NCBI RefSeq assembly: GCF_020164955.1
Contig: NZ_JAIUHG010000001.1
Coordinates: 434,001 to 498,000 of the forward strand
DNA: 64,000 bases
DNA from: Mesorhizobium sp. CA8
GTDB taxonomy: Bacteria > Pseudomonadota > Alphaproteobacteria > Rhizobiales > Rhizobiaceae
Reading direction: 5' to 3'
Shown here: one piece after another, positions 1 to 7,666 of the stretch
How positions within the stretch are numbered: the first letter of the stretch is position 1
How the letters are laid out: each line of letters opens with the position of its first letter
The notes under the pieces: generated by a model
What the model was told of the DNA's origin: nothing
The model's database searches: none
What the model saw: only the letters and a program-made list of their open reading frames with translations
Program-made: the position numbers and the translations under genes

Positions 1-606
1 CTTGCAAGCGAGGAAGGCGCAGACAAATTGATCGCCGAGATCGGCGACCGCGACATCGATCTTCTGTTCCTCAATGCGGGGCGCGGCCTGGGCCGGGGCT
101 TTGTCGACCAGGACTGGAGCGAGGCACGCCGCGTCATCGATACCAATATCACCGGCACGGTCTATCTCGCTCATCGGCTCGGCCGCAAAATGGTCCGGCG
201 CGGTCGCGGCAGGATCCTGTTTACCGGCTCGATCGCCGGCTTCATGCCGGGCACTTTCCAGGCGGTCTATACCGGAACCAAGGCATTCATTGATTCCTTC
301 GCCATCGCGCTGCGTCATGAGCTGAAGGATAGCGGCGTGAGCGTGACAGTGCTGATGCCGGGCGCCACGCAGACCCGTTTCTTCGAACGCGCCGACATGA
401 TGGATACCGAGATCGGGGTACAAGAAAAGGACAATCCTGTCGATGTGGCCAGGGACGGCTATGACGCCATGCTGGCCGGTGAGGAACAGGTTGTCAGCGG
501 TTGGAAGAACAAGATGCAAGTTGCCGCCGCACACGTCACGCCGGCCGGCACGTTGGCCGAACAGCACCGCAACATGGCCGAACCGGGCACGGCGAAAGAT
601 CACTGA
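1..606 (+). CDS. SDR-family oxidoreductase (5' end outside window)
   Basis: C-terminal 201 residues of a classical short-chain dehydrogenase/reductase, an NAD(P)-dependent cytosolic oxidoreductase. The frame is open from base 1, so the true start and the Gly-rich cofactor loop lie upstream. Visible family marks are the LNAG structural motif (near codons 24-27), the catalytic Ser in TGSIAG, and the catalytic YxxxK in YTGTK, followed by the helix and the PG motif (LMPGATQT) that close the cofactor pocket. The substrate cannot be read from the sequence. The next gene on the same strand is a zinc alcohol dehydrogenase 84 bp downstream, so the pair may form one redox operon (inference). Confidence 0.9.
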   Translation, partial: LASEEGADKLIAEIGDRDIDLLFLNAGRGLGRGFVDQDWSEARRVIDTNITGTVYLAHRLGRKMVRRGRGRILFTGSIAGFMPGTFQAVYTGTKAFIDSFAIALRHELKDSGVSVTVLMPGATQTRFFERADMMDTEIGVQEKDNPVDVARDGYDAMLAGEEQVVSGWKNKMQVAAAHVTPAGTLAEQHRNMAEPGTAKDH

Positions 607-690
607 GAGCGCGGACGCGATCCGGAACATTCCAGCCCAGCGCCAGTTCGGCCACATCCGCTAGCATCGACACTCATAGAGAACGACCCG

Positions 691-1869
691 ATGAAAGCCC
701 TGACCTGGCATGGCAAAGGCGACATTCGTTGTGAACAGGTCGCCGATCCAACGATCGAGGACGACCGCGACATCGTCATCAAGGTGACCTGCTGCGCCAT
801 ATGCGGCTCGGACCTGCATCTGATGGACGGCTACATGCCCACGATGAAATCGGGCGACGTGCTGGGTCATGAGACCATGGGCGAAGTGGTGGAGGTTGGC
901 CGCAACCATACGAAATTCAAGAAGGGCGATCGAGTGGTTGTTCCCTTTAACATCTCCTGCGGAGAATGCTGGTTCTGCCAGAACGGACTGTTTTCGCTCT
1001 GCGACCGGTCGAACCCTAATGCCGAGCAGGCCGCCAAGGTCATGGGCCAGTCGCCCGCGGGCCTGTTTGGCTATTCGCATCTGGTCGGCGGCTATTGGGG
1101 CGGACAGGCCGAATATCTGCGAGTGCCGTTTGCGGATGTCGGCCCGATCAAGGTGCCTGACGGCATCGATGACGAGCAGGTGCTGTTCCTCTCCGATATC
1201 TTTCCCACCGGCTATATGGCAGCCGAGAACGCCGGTATCCAGGAAGGCGACACCGTCGCCATCTGGGGCTGCGGTCCGGTCGGTCAGTTCGCAATCCAGA
1301 GCGCGTGGATGCTCGGCGCCGGGCGCGTCATCGCCATCGACAAAGTGCCGGAGCGGCTCGCCATGGCGCGCGACCACGGCAAGGCAGAGACACTCGATTT
1401 CAGCAACTCCGATATCTACGATGCGCTGATGGCCATGACGGACGGGCGCGGCCCGGACAGTTGCATCGACTGTGTCGGCACCGAAGCCGATGCCACCGCC
1501 ACGCCCGATTCCATGCTCGATAAGGCCAAGACCACCGTTTATCTTGGCACCGACCGGCCGCATGTGCTGCGCGAGGCGATCTATTGCTGCCGCAAGGGCG
1601 GCACCATCTCGGTGCCTGGCGTCTATATTGGCCTCGTCGACCACATCCCGTTCGGCGCGGCGATGAACAAGGGGCTGACGTTTCGTATGGGCCAGACCCA
1701 CACGCAGCGTTATCTCCAGCCGCTCCTTCAGAAGGTGCTGAACGGCGACATCGATCCGACTTTCGTCATCACGCACCGCGCCGGTCTGGACGAAGGACCC
1801 GGCCTCTACAAAACGTTCCGCGACAAGCAGGATGGATGCATCAAGGTGGTGATGCGCCCGCACGGCTGA
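691..1869 (+). CDS. Zinc-dependent alcohol dehydrogenase (FdhA-like MDR family)
   Basis: A 392-residue medium-chain dehydrogenase that oxidises an alcohol or aldehyde with NAD(P). The catalytic zinc ligands are visible as C38 (in CAICGSD), H60 and E61 (GHE). The structural zinc lobe has four cysteines near residues 90, 93, 96 and 104 ([15 protein letters not shown]). The Rossmann signature GCGPVG appears near residue 195. Length and the 'CDRSNPN' region resemble the glutathione-independent formaldehyde dehydrogenase-like branch. The substrate is not certain, so no gene symbol is given. It follows the SDR gene on the same strand and is followed by a small disordered protein. Confidence 0.9.
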   Translation: MKALTWHGKGDIRCEQVADPTIEDDRDIVIKVTCCAICGSDLHLMDGYMPTMKSGDVLGHETMGEVVEVGRNHTKFKKGDRVVVPFNISCGECWFCQNGLFSLCDRSNPNAEQAAKVMGQSPAGLFGYSHLVGGYWGGQAEYLRVPFADVGPIKVPDGIDDEQVLFLSDIFPTGYMAAENAGIQEGDTVAIWGCGPVGQFAIQSAWMLGAGRVIAIDKVPERLAMARDHGKAETLDFSNSDIYDALMAMTDGRGPDSCIDCVGTEADATATPDSMLDKAKTTVYLGTDRPHVLREAIYCCRKGGTISVPGVYIGLVDHIPFGAAMNKGLTFRMGQTHTQRYLQPLLQKVLNGDIDPTFVITHRAGLDEGPGLYKTFRDKQDGCIKVVMRPHG

Positions 1870-1918
1870 TCACGCGGGTCGCCTAGCATATCTCTTGCTG
1901 AACCAGAAAGGATTCGAA

Positions 1919-2158
1919 ATGGCTCAAGCGAAAGACCCGTCCAAGCCTGCGGTGAAGACGCCCGGCCCCGAAGGCCTTCCGCATCCGCGTCGCGATGCGC
2001 AGGACAGCGATGCGGGCGCGAGACCAACTGTTCCAAAGACTGCTGGCGCCCGGGAGCCGGCGACCTCGCCGCTGGACAGCCGCATTGCCAACCGCAACAC
2101 TGGCCGCCGGCGCGAGACCGGACCGACGCCGAGGCCGACGGATAAGCCGTTCGATTGA
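1919..2158 (+). CDS. Small proline/arginine-rich hypothetical protein
   Basis: A 79-residue protein starting at ATG 1919, behind an AGAAAGGA ribosome site at good spacing; an upstream TTG is possible but less likely. It is rich in Pro, Arg, Ala and Thr, with no hydrophobic segment, and is probably disordered. It lies 49 bp after the alcohol dehydrogenase on the same strand and may be co-transcribed. I do not recognise a family and assign no function. Confidence 0.6.
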   Translation: MAQAKDPSKPAVKTPGPEGLPHPRRDAQDSDAGARPTVPKTAGAREPATSPLDSRIANRNTGRRRETGPTPRPTDKPFD

Positions 2159-2269
2159 GCGCAGCCTACTAATGCGGCAGCCTGACCGCCTGCCGCGGCG
2201 CCGCTGCGGGCCTCCTCCCCCTCAGCGGCGCCATCATCTCGGCCTGCCGACATATTTGGCTGCGCTCTG

Positions 2270-2480
2270 ACGCAGGAAAGACGAGATCGTTCTCGTCGAA
2301 AATGCGGAAGAATTCGTCCCATTCGATCAATTCCTGGGTGTCTTCGGACTCACCGAAATCATGCGCAGGGCGACGCCCCTGCCTTTCGTGCGAACGACGA
2401 CCGGCCGGCCGTCTGCTTCCCGACGGGGCCGAACTGATCGCGGCGTGCTGTCCGCCATAGCTTTGGCGTTCCATCGCAGC
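2270..2480 (-). pseudogene. Frameshifted remnant of a small rhizobial protein with an 'EWDEFFRIFDEND' motif
   Basis: The minus strand reads GRPVVVRTKGRGVALR in one frame, then DFGESEDTQELIEWDEFF and RIFDENDLVF in another. Joined, these resemble a family of small rhizobial proteins, often annotated as glucan-branching-enzyme-like, that carry a WDEFF..FD.N.L motif after a short RID/DFG strand. The frame change in the middle and the unrelated tail (PASERSQICRQ) argue for a decayed copy. Family assignment is from memory of the motif and is tentative. Confidence 0.4.
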
Positions 2481-2869
2481 GGGCCTGCCGCTCCCTGATC
2501 ACCGACTGGCGCGATGCATGACGATTCAGAACGGTGCCGTCGTCTGTTCCTGTTACGGACTTCATCACCGCGATTCGGGCTGTGGTGCTTTCGATCCGGC
2601 TGATGCCGACGAAAGCCCCGGCGCGGTTCTGATCGGCCACGCCATCGCCGGGGGCCAGCGAGGGCGCGATGGAATTCGATTCCTGTGCGGCCGCGAAGGC
2701 CGCAAGTATGGCTGGGGAGCGAAGGACCGCTGGACGGCGAAAAGGTTGGCAGCTTCGACGATGTGCCGGTTCCCTTATCCGCCGCGCCGGCGGAACATAA
2801 CGTGCGGGCGGCAGTTCGGACCCGGTGTATCTCAGTGAATTCAAGGCCTCTGCTGTTTGAGTGAACGCG
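2481..2869. other. Gene-poor stretch
   Basis: Open frames exist on both strands because of high GC, but none has a convincing ribosome site or recognisable domain. One minus frame runs through most of the interval (about 2359-2844) without a family match I can name. Possibly decayed coding DNA continuous with the frameshifted remnant at 2270-2480. Confidence 0.4.
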
Positions 2870-3055
2870 ATGTCTCGCAGGAGAGAGGGCGATCTTTGCG
2901 CCCAGGCGATCCACAGCTTGGATCAGGAGATCGCTTCGCTGTTGACCGCTATCGGGCGGGAACATGTTTCTGACCGGCTCACAAAGCTTGCACTCGAACT
3001 GGAGAACGCGCTGATCGAAAAACGCAAGAGCGACATCACCGGCGAGCGCGGTTGA
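2870..3055 (+). CDS. Small helical hypothetical protein
   Basis: A 61-residue protein starting at ATG 2870; a GTG three codons upstream (2861) is an alternative. The sequence is amphipathic and charged throughout (REGDLCAQAIHSLDQEI, then LTKLALELENALIEKRK), which suggests two or three helices and no membrane segment. No family recognised. It sits on the plus strand ahead of another short plus-strand gene (3191-3358), inside a cluster of very small regulator-like genes. Real coding status is likely but not certain. Confidence 0.5.
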   Translation: MSRRREGDLCAQAIHSLDQEIASLLTAIGREHVSDRLTKLALELENALIEKRKSDITGERG

Positions 3056-3190
3056 AGACGTCACCGGCGAAGATGCAGCATTGCTTGAGATTGGGCTCCA
3101 AGGCTCGTCGTTGCCGCTATCGTTGCGCCAGCGCTGAGCGGTGGAACGCTAAAATAGACGAGTTGTCGTAGCCGATTGCGAGTCGTGCCG

Positions 3191-3358
3191 ATGGCGCAGG
3201 ATAGCAGAACTCCGGAAGTGGACGAATTCGTTCGGCGGCTGGTCGCAAACACGGGCATCACCGAAGCGCAGGCGCTCGAACTTGTTTCTTTGCTCGGCCT
3301 GAATTGGGCCTCGTTGATGAGAGAAGCGAAGGCAATGAAGGCAGCTCAGCGCCGGTAG
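3191..3358 (+). CDS. 'TGITEAQA' mini-protein, copy 1
   Basis: A 55-residue protein starting at ATG 3191 (a TTG at 3176 would add five residues). Its core, VRRLVANTGITEAQALEL followed by LLGLNWASLMREAKAM, is closely matched by the protein at 5603-5917 (TGITEAQARQLISLLGTN then SSLVRDAKAI). The predicted structure is helix-turn-helix-like with an invariant NW dipeptide, but it lacks a clear DNA-binding signature. Two copies within 2.5 kb support a real, selected gene. Function unknown; its neighbours are a broken sigma factor and stress-type regulators. Confidence 0.65.
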   Translation: MAQDSRTPEVDEFVRRLVANTGITEAQALELVSLLGLNWASLMREAKAMKAAQRR

Positions 3359-3369
3359 ATTTGGCGGTC

Positions 3370-4122
3370 TTAGCGTCTTGCGCCTTCAGTGTCCCAATGG
3401 TTGCCCGAAAATTGAAGTCGTCGCTCGATCAGCTCTTGCGGCGAGCTTTCCCCGAGGAGCCCTAGAACACCGGCACGGGCACGGTTGAGACGGCTTTTGA
3501 CGGTGCCGACGGCGCAACCGCATATCTCCGCGGTTTCTTCGTAGCTTACGCCTAGCACACCAATCAGCATCAAAACCTCACCCTGATGGGACGGCAGCTT
3601 CTGGATGGCTTGATGCACTTCCCTGCTTTAGACGGACCTATCCTGGGACGGTTCCGAAATTGGCCGGCTGGAGGCGCAGTCGAGCAGCCCTGGGGCCTCC
3701 CGCGCCGCGGCCTTGATACGCGTAAAATACGTGTTGCGCATGATCGTGAAGAGCCAGGACTTCAGGCGCGTGCCGGGCTCGAACTTGTCCACGTTGGTAA
3801 GTGCCTTGGTCAAGTTCTCCTGCACGAGATCGTCGGCGTCGTCGGCCCCCCGACAGAACGTTCGCGCAAATGCCCGCAAGGCAGGAATGAGATTGACGAT
3901 CGAGATCTCACCGGCGCGAGGGTTCGACGGATTATGCTCTGTGGCTGGCAATTTTCCGGGCCCGGCAATTAGGAGTGGATGAGATGCAGACCGAGGAAAA
4001 TGCCTGACAAAAGGGAACGTTCCTATTTTTTGTTGCCCGCCGCGAGCGCCATCGTGCAGGTCAAGCGCTTCGGAGCGAACGACCACGATCCGCAGTGTGG
4101 TGGGCCGCAGTCGGAGCGACAT
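3370..4122 (-). pseudogene. ECF-type sigma factor interrupted by one in-frame stop
   Basis: Read on the minus strand, the 5' part encodes sigma region 2 (LRAFARTFCRGADDADDLVQ, then FEPGTRLKSWLFTIMRN). The 3' part encodes region 4 (LPSHQGEVLMLIGVLGVSYE, then CGCAVGTVKSRLNRARA). Both halves lie in the same frame, separated only by a TAA at 3630-3628 and four codons (S-R-E-V) before HQAIQKLP. Intact relatives read straight through here, so this is either a nonsense-mutated pseudogene or two split polypeptides; GTG 3618 could restart the second half. ATG 4122 is the longest start, but homology begins only around residue 75, so the real start is unclear. No NepR or PhyR gene is adjacent. Confidence 0.75.
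3628..3630 (-). other. In-frame TAA stop inside the sigma-factor gene
   Basis: The codon order on the minus strand is GAT AGG TCC GTC TAA AGC AGG GAA GTG CAT CAA, so the stop splits region 2 from region 4 with no frame change on either side. Confidence 0.85.
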
Positions 4123-4134
4123 TGCAGGACTTAT

Positions 4135-4395
4135 TCACGCGGCCTCCCCCGTGCACGCGTGACCGGCAGAGAGCTGCCGGAAGGACTGGCAGTGCCGTCG
4201 AGCCCGGTTCCTCTCGGCGTCAAGCAACTCATGCTCCCCAGTCAAGCCGTTCATAAATAGCTTGAGCAAATGGGAAGCTAAGCGCTCCCCCTGTTCCGAA
4301 ACGGGTAAAATGCCGCGCTCTTTGCAGACTGTCTGAAGAACGCGAACGAGCATCCCGATTTCGTTCGCCTCCAAAAACCGACCTGGATACAGCAT
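4135..4395 (-). CDS. Small hypothetical protein of a rhizobial regulator-like family
   Basis: An 86-residue protein, start chosen at ATG 4395 because GGGCGAGGAC lies just before it; the frame stays open to 4503. The central part, FLEANEIGMLVRVLQTVCKE followed by RGILPVSEQGERLASHLLKL, then LFMNGLTGEHELLDAE, looks like compact short rhizobial proteins with an E-R-x-x-x-A-x-x-L-L-x-L-F pattern. It ends only 12 bp upstream of the longest possible start of the sigma-factor gene on the same strand, so the two may have shared a transcript. Function unknown. Confidence 0.6.
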   Translation of the reverse strand: MLYPGRFLEANEIGMLVRVLQTVCKERGILPVSEQGERLASHLLKLFMNGLTGEHELLDAERNRARRHCQSFRQLSAGHACTGEAA

Positions 4396-4766
4396 TGCGT
4401 CCTCGCCCGAAAAGCTCGTTGACCCAGCAATTACGCAAGGTGAGGCACCGCACGCGATTACATATGATAGCCTTTTTCGATTTTTCGGATTTAAGGCCGC
4501 CAAGTTTCGCTGTTCCGGCCGAGAGGCCGTTAGAACAGGATCAAATCCATTTCTGTCGTTCTAACAATCGATGGCGAGCCGATGACGCACTCTCGAGCTC
4601 ACGACTGAAGACTTCATACGAGCAGGCGGTCGCAGCTCTCGCCAAGACCCGATTTCAGTTTCAGGTGTGCCTAAGCTCAGAAACAGTTTTTTCGTGCCCC
4701 GCTAACATGTGTTATTCCACGGGAACACGTCGCGGCCTAGCTTGGACACCAGAAAAGGACAGGGAC
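4396..4766. other. Intergenic region between divergent small genes
   Basis: About 370 bp with lower GC than the surroundings. It should hold the divergent promoters of the 4135-4395 and 4767-4889 genes. No repeat, RNA gene or convincing coding frame was seen. Confidence 0.4.
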
Positions 4767-4889
4767 ATGCGGGGACGCACCATGAATTTCGTAAGAAACG
4801 GCGTCGGCCCGTTTGAAGCCGCAATGGTCGCGGTCATGACCTTGGCAGCGATCGGAATCATCCTCGTTATTGTCCTGGGGATTTACTGA
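4767..4889 (+). CDS. Single-pass small membrane protein
   Basis: A 40-residue protein (ATG 4767, with AGGACAGGGAC upstream; ATG 4782 is an alternative). After a short polar N-terminus (MNFVRNGVGPFE) it has one continuous hydrophobic helix (AAMVAVMTLAAIGIILVIVL) and ends GIY. Likely an inner-membrane mini-protein. No family recognised. It precedes a DUF6894 gene on the same strand by 73 bp. Confidence 0.5.
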   Translation: MRGRTMNFVRNGVGPFEAAMVAVMTLAAIGIILVIVLGIY

Positions 4890-4962
4890 GGCCAACCTCC
4901 GTCCGTCCCTTCATCATCAGATTACGAGTGCCCGCCAGTCACCCGCGGCATCATGAGGCGTC

Positions 4963-5244
4963 ATGGCCAGGTTTTTCTTTGATCTGTCCCACAGCGGCGA
5001 TGTCTACCACGATGCGCGAGGGACCAACCTTCCGGGCCTCAAGGAAGCCAAGGAGAGGGCCTTCGAGGTAGCGCGCAGGCTGGTAATTGGTGGAAAGGAC
5101 CGCGATGTGGTGTGCACAATCCGGGATATCACCGGCAGCGAGCTGATGCAGCTCCGGGTTCAGTGCGCAATTCCGGTGAAACCGAAACATCCTTCGCTGA
5201 CGAGATCAGCACTAGGGGCCGAGCAACGTGGTGCGACTGAATAG
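4963..5244 (+). CDS. DUF6894 family protein, copy 1
   Basis: A 93-residue cytosolic protein starting MARFFFDLSHSGDVYHDARG, the usual MARYFFD..DG....D..G opening of DUF6894, a small alpha/beta family common in rhizobia and of unknown function. The middle (LKEAKERAFEVARRL) is the conserved helix and VVCTIRDITGSEL the following strand pair. A second, more typical copy is at 6633-6872. The last 20 or so residues are divergent and overlap the tail of a minus-strand resolvase remnant, so the C-terminus may have been altered when that element decayed. Confidence 0.75.
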   Translation: MARFFFDLSHSGDVYHDARGTNLPGLKEAKERAFEVARRLVIGGKDRDVVCTIRDITGSELMQLRVQCAIPVKPKHPSLTRSALGAEQRGATE

Positions 5245-5428
5245 TGCGGTATACCTCCATTCTGGAGCAACCAATAACCTTAGCGATGCCAGCCATGCCA
5301 AGGCCGTCGGCCTGGAGGACCATAACACGGCTTCTATCCAGCCGCTGTTTACCTCCTTTGTACACGCCATCGCGCTTGGGTGCTCAAATGCCATCGCGTT
5401 GCCGCTCTCTGATGAACCGACGCTCCAT
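5237..5428 (-). pseudogene. C-terminal remnant of a serine resolvase/invertase
   Basis: The minus strand reads MERRFIRERQRDGI, an in-frame TGA (5386-5384), then APKRDGVYKGGKQRLDRSRV and GMAGIAKVIGCSRMEVYRTI. This matches the end of the catalytic domain (ERxLIRERQRDGI.AAK..GVYKG) and the terminal helix-turn-helix of Pin/Tn3-type serine recombinases. The catalytic N-terminal domain with its serine is absent, so the piece cannot be active. It marks a past mobile element within the small-gene cluster. Confidence 0.7.
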
Positions 5429-5602
5429 CGAGCGACATGCCAAGGACAGTAAGCCCGATGTGGCCCAGCTTGCCGCGGGTCGAAACGTGTGGATCGAGTA
5501 CGATAAGAAAGCGCCTTTTTGCTCACACCGGCCAAGCCGATCAAGCCTCGTCAAACGATGTCTTATCCCTTGTTGCGGTCATGCCTCTTTGAAGCCACGC
5601 CT

Positions 5603-5917
5603 ATGCCAATTATCTCGGGCCGCGACCTCGTGCAGAGGCTTTTGGAAGAAACCGGGATTACCGAGGCACAGGCACGACAGTTGATCTCGCTACTCGGCAC
5701 GAACTGGTCCTCGCTCGTTCGAGACGCGAAAGCCATCACCCATAAGCCGAGGCCGCCGCAACCAGCTCCTAGAACATTTGCAAGCGCTCTTTCTTGGAGG
5801 CAAAGCCGCTCGACAGACGCGATCGGGAACATTAGCGCCCGATCCATGTTCGGGAGGCAACCCAAACCGGTCACCCAAATTGGCACATGTCCCTTCTCCG
5901 AACCTTCTGATCCGTAA
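5603..5917 (+). CDS. 'TGITEAQA' mini-protein, copy 2
   Basis: A 104-residue protein from ATG 5603 (MPIISGRDLVQRLLEETGIT, then EAQARQLISLLGTNWSSLVR). Residues 7-48 match copy 1 at 3191-3358 closely; the remaining half (KPRPPQPAPRTFASALSWRQ and on) is unrelated, low in conservation and probably a read-on tail. The end overlaps the chosen start of the Crp/Fnr regulator by 38 bp, which suggests coupling or a misplaced stop. Function unknown. Confidence 0.6.
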   Translation: MPIISGRDLVQRLLEETGITEAQARQLISLLGTNWSSLVRDAKAITHKPRPPQPAPRTFASALSWRQSRSTDAIGNISARSMFGRQPKPVTQIGTCPFSEPSDP

Positions 5918-6617
5918 GCTTCAGAACATCTCCGATCTGACCCAGTCAGACGTAGCTATTTTAGAAGCCATCCCTCTTTCAAAAAGGGACTGTGCGGCGA
6001 ACGAGGACATTGTGCGCGAGGGAGATGGCCCCACTCATTCGTTCGTCGTCCTGGAGGGGTTGGTGGGAACGACCAAGCTTACCGGCGAGGGCAAACGGCA
6101 GATCACGTCATTCTTTGTTCCGGGCGATATTCCCGATCTGCACGGAATGCATCTCTCGGTGCTTGACTGCACCTTCTCGTCGCTGACGCGCACCAGTCTC
6201 GGCTTCATGCGGCACGATACCTTACGAGCCATCTGTGACCGACATGCCTCCATAGCAACCATTTTTTGGCGCTCGACGCTGATCGATGCAGCAATATACC
6301 GAGAATGGGTTACCAACGTTGGAAGGCGCGACGCCTATACTCGTATGGCTCACATATTGTGCGAATTGATCGTCCGCCTTCACTCGATGGGAGTCATCGA
6401 GGATCATGTGGCCAATCTTCCGATTACGCGGGCAGTCCTTGCCGACGCGTTGGGCCTATCAACCGTCCACGTGAACCGAGTGCTTCAGGAACTACGACGC
6501 AACGGGCTGATATTTACCGAGGGCACCCGGTTTCATGCTGTTGACTGGGCCGGCCTCGTCCGAGCAGGAGATTTTGACGCCACCTACTTGCATCAAAGGA
6601 CCGCAAACACATTCTGA
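5880..6617 (+). CDS. Crp/Fnr-family transcriptional regulator
   Basis: About 245 residues. The N-terminal half is a cyclic-nucleotide-binding-like beta-barrel (IVREGDGPTHSFVVLEGLVG, later FFVPGDIPDLHGMHL). The C-terminal half is a Crp-type winged helix (ITRAVLADALGLSTVHVNRV followed by LQELRRNGLIF). The Fnr iron-sulfur cysteine pattern is absent, so it is not an oxygen-sensing Fnr in the strict sense. The start is uncertain: no ATG or GTG lies near the beginning of homology (NLLIRKLQ), so TTG 5880 is taken; TTG 5778 would add 34 residues. A DUF6894 gene follows 15 bp downstream and is probably co-transcribed. Confidence 0.85.
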   Translation: MAHVPSPNLLIRKLQNISDLTQSDVAILEAIPLSKRDCAANEDIVREGDGPTHSFVVLEGLVGTTKLTGEGKRQITSFFVPGDIPDLHGMHLSVLDCTFSSLTRTSLGFMRHDTLRAICDRHASIATIFWRSTLIDAAIYREWVTNVGRRDAYTRMAHILCELIVRLHSMGVIEDHVANLPITRAVLADALGLSTVHVNRVLQELRRNGLIFTEGTRFHAVDWAGLVRAGDFDATYLHQRTANTF

Positions 6618-6632
6618 TGGCGAGCTGGTGCG

Positions 6633-6872
6633 ATGGCGAGATACTTCTTTGACAGCGGTGATCGCGACGTTGTCCTCAAGGATGAGGTAGGCATCGAATG
6701 CGATGGGATCGCGAGCGCGCGTCATCAGGCCATAGAAGGTCTGATAGACCTGACGAGAGAATTCCTCGAGGACATCGATGGCCAGGAGTTGTTCATCGAA
6801 ATCCGCGACGAGCATGGAGAGAAGCTGGTAAGGTTGAGCCTCTCGCTGCATGCGCAACCGAGTGGTCAATGA
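6633..6872 (+). CDS. DUF6894 family protein, copy 2
   Basis: A 79-residue protein starting MARYFFDSGDRDVVLKDEVG, the typical DUF6894 opening, then a helix (ARHQAIEGLIDLTREF) and a strand pair (LFIEIRDEHGEKLVRLSLS). It is paralogous to 4963-5244. It sits 15 bp after the Crp/Fnr gene, so it is likely in the same transcript. Function unknown; the family is often found beside stress regulators in rhizobia (general impression, not tested). Confidence 0.8.
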   Translation: MARYFFDSGDRDVVLKDEVGIECDGIASARHQAIEGLIDLTREFLEDIDGQELFIEIRDEHGEKLVRLSLSLHAQPSGQ

Positions 6873-7194
6873 AGGTTAGCCATTTCCGCGACTGATTGCG
6901 GTCACGCCGCCTGTGAAGCTCACGTGCAGGCTGTGTCAACTCGCTGCCCTAGCCCTCTAACGCGAATTCGCGTCGGGGGTTGCCTTGCAGCAGGGGCGGC
7001 CAGACCGGAGAGTCCTACCTTGGAGGCACCCAAGCTCGCGAGATGAACAACGACGGCTTTCAGGATCAGGTCTGGCGCAAAGCTGCTATTGGCCGTTATG
7101 CAACCTGTGCGGATTCCGCAACGGCTCGCCTGCGCGCCGTGCCAGGCACCGGCCGAGCTGAAGTCCAACTGCTTAAATGGCCCTCCCCGCGCGT
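6873..7194. other. Intergenic region between convergent genes
   Basis: About 320 bp between the DUF6894 gene and the end of the response regulator. Open frames on both strands lack ribosome sites or recognisable motifs. Nothing else seen. Confidence 0.4.
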
Positions 7195-7602
7195 TCAGCT
7201 CTCCTTTTCGAGCTCCTGAAAGGCATCTCGAATGGCTGCGACTAGTGTCGCTATGGAATAGGGTTTCTGCACCCAGCCCAGCGGTCTGGCCGTCTCGGCT
7301 CGAAGCCTCAAGTCGCGATCACCGTGCGCCGTCGTAAAGATGCATCGTATCCCGTGATCGCGGTACAACTCCACGGCCGCGTCGATGCCGTCCCGCTCGC
7401 CCAACAAGCGGATATCCATGAGGGCAAGCACCGGCTTGGTCGAGAGCGCCATACTGATCGCCTCATCGGCGCTGGTCGCGAGGCCCGCTAGCGAGAAGCC
7501 TTCGGCCAGCAGTCCGGCTTCTATATCCAGCGCGATCAGGTAGTCGTCTTCGACGACCAAGATCAACTGGTTCCGGGTGATTTCGCCCTGTTCTCCGCTC
7601 AC
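7195..7602 (-). CDS. Single-domain response regulator (CheY-like receiver)
   Basis: A 135-residue receiver domain with no output domain. It has the acidic pair (LVVEDDYL), the phospho-acceptor Asp in LALMDIRLLG, the Thr in IFTTAHGD and the Lys-Pro in WVQKPYS. GTG 7602 is chosen because it leaves the usual short lead before the first strand; TTG 7698 would overlap the upstream kinase gene. It follows the PAS/GAF histidine kinase on the same strand with a 64-bp gap, so it is the probable phosphorylation partner. As a stand-alone receiver it would act by protein contact or phosphotransfer. Confidence 0.85.
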   Translation of the reverse strand: MSGEQGEITRNQLILVVEDDYLIALDIEAGLLAEGFSLAGLATSADEAISMALSTKPVLALMDIRLLGERDGIDAAVELYRDHGIRCIFTTAHGDRDLRLRAETARPLGWVQKPYSIATLVAAIRDAFQELEKES

Positions 7603-7666
7603 CTCATCTCGGGAAAAGACGACCTGCGGCTTGAAGGACCCATTGATGTCCCCCGCACGGCTCAAC

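Noticed and set aside
661-1863. A 400-codon minus-strand frame opposite the alcohol dehydrogenase
   Set aside because: The plus-strand gene has complete zinc-ligand and Rossmann motifs; the antisense frame has none.
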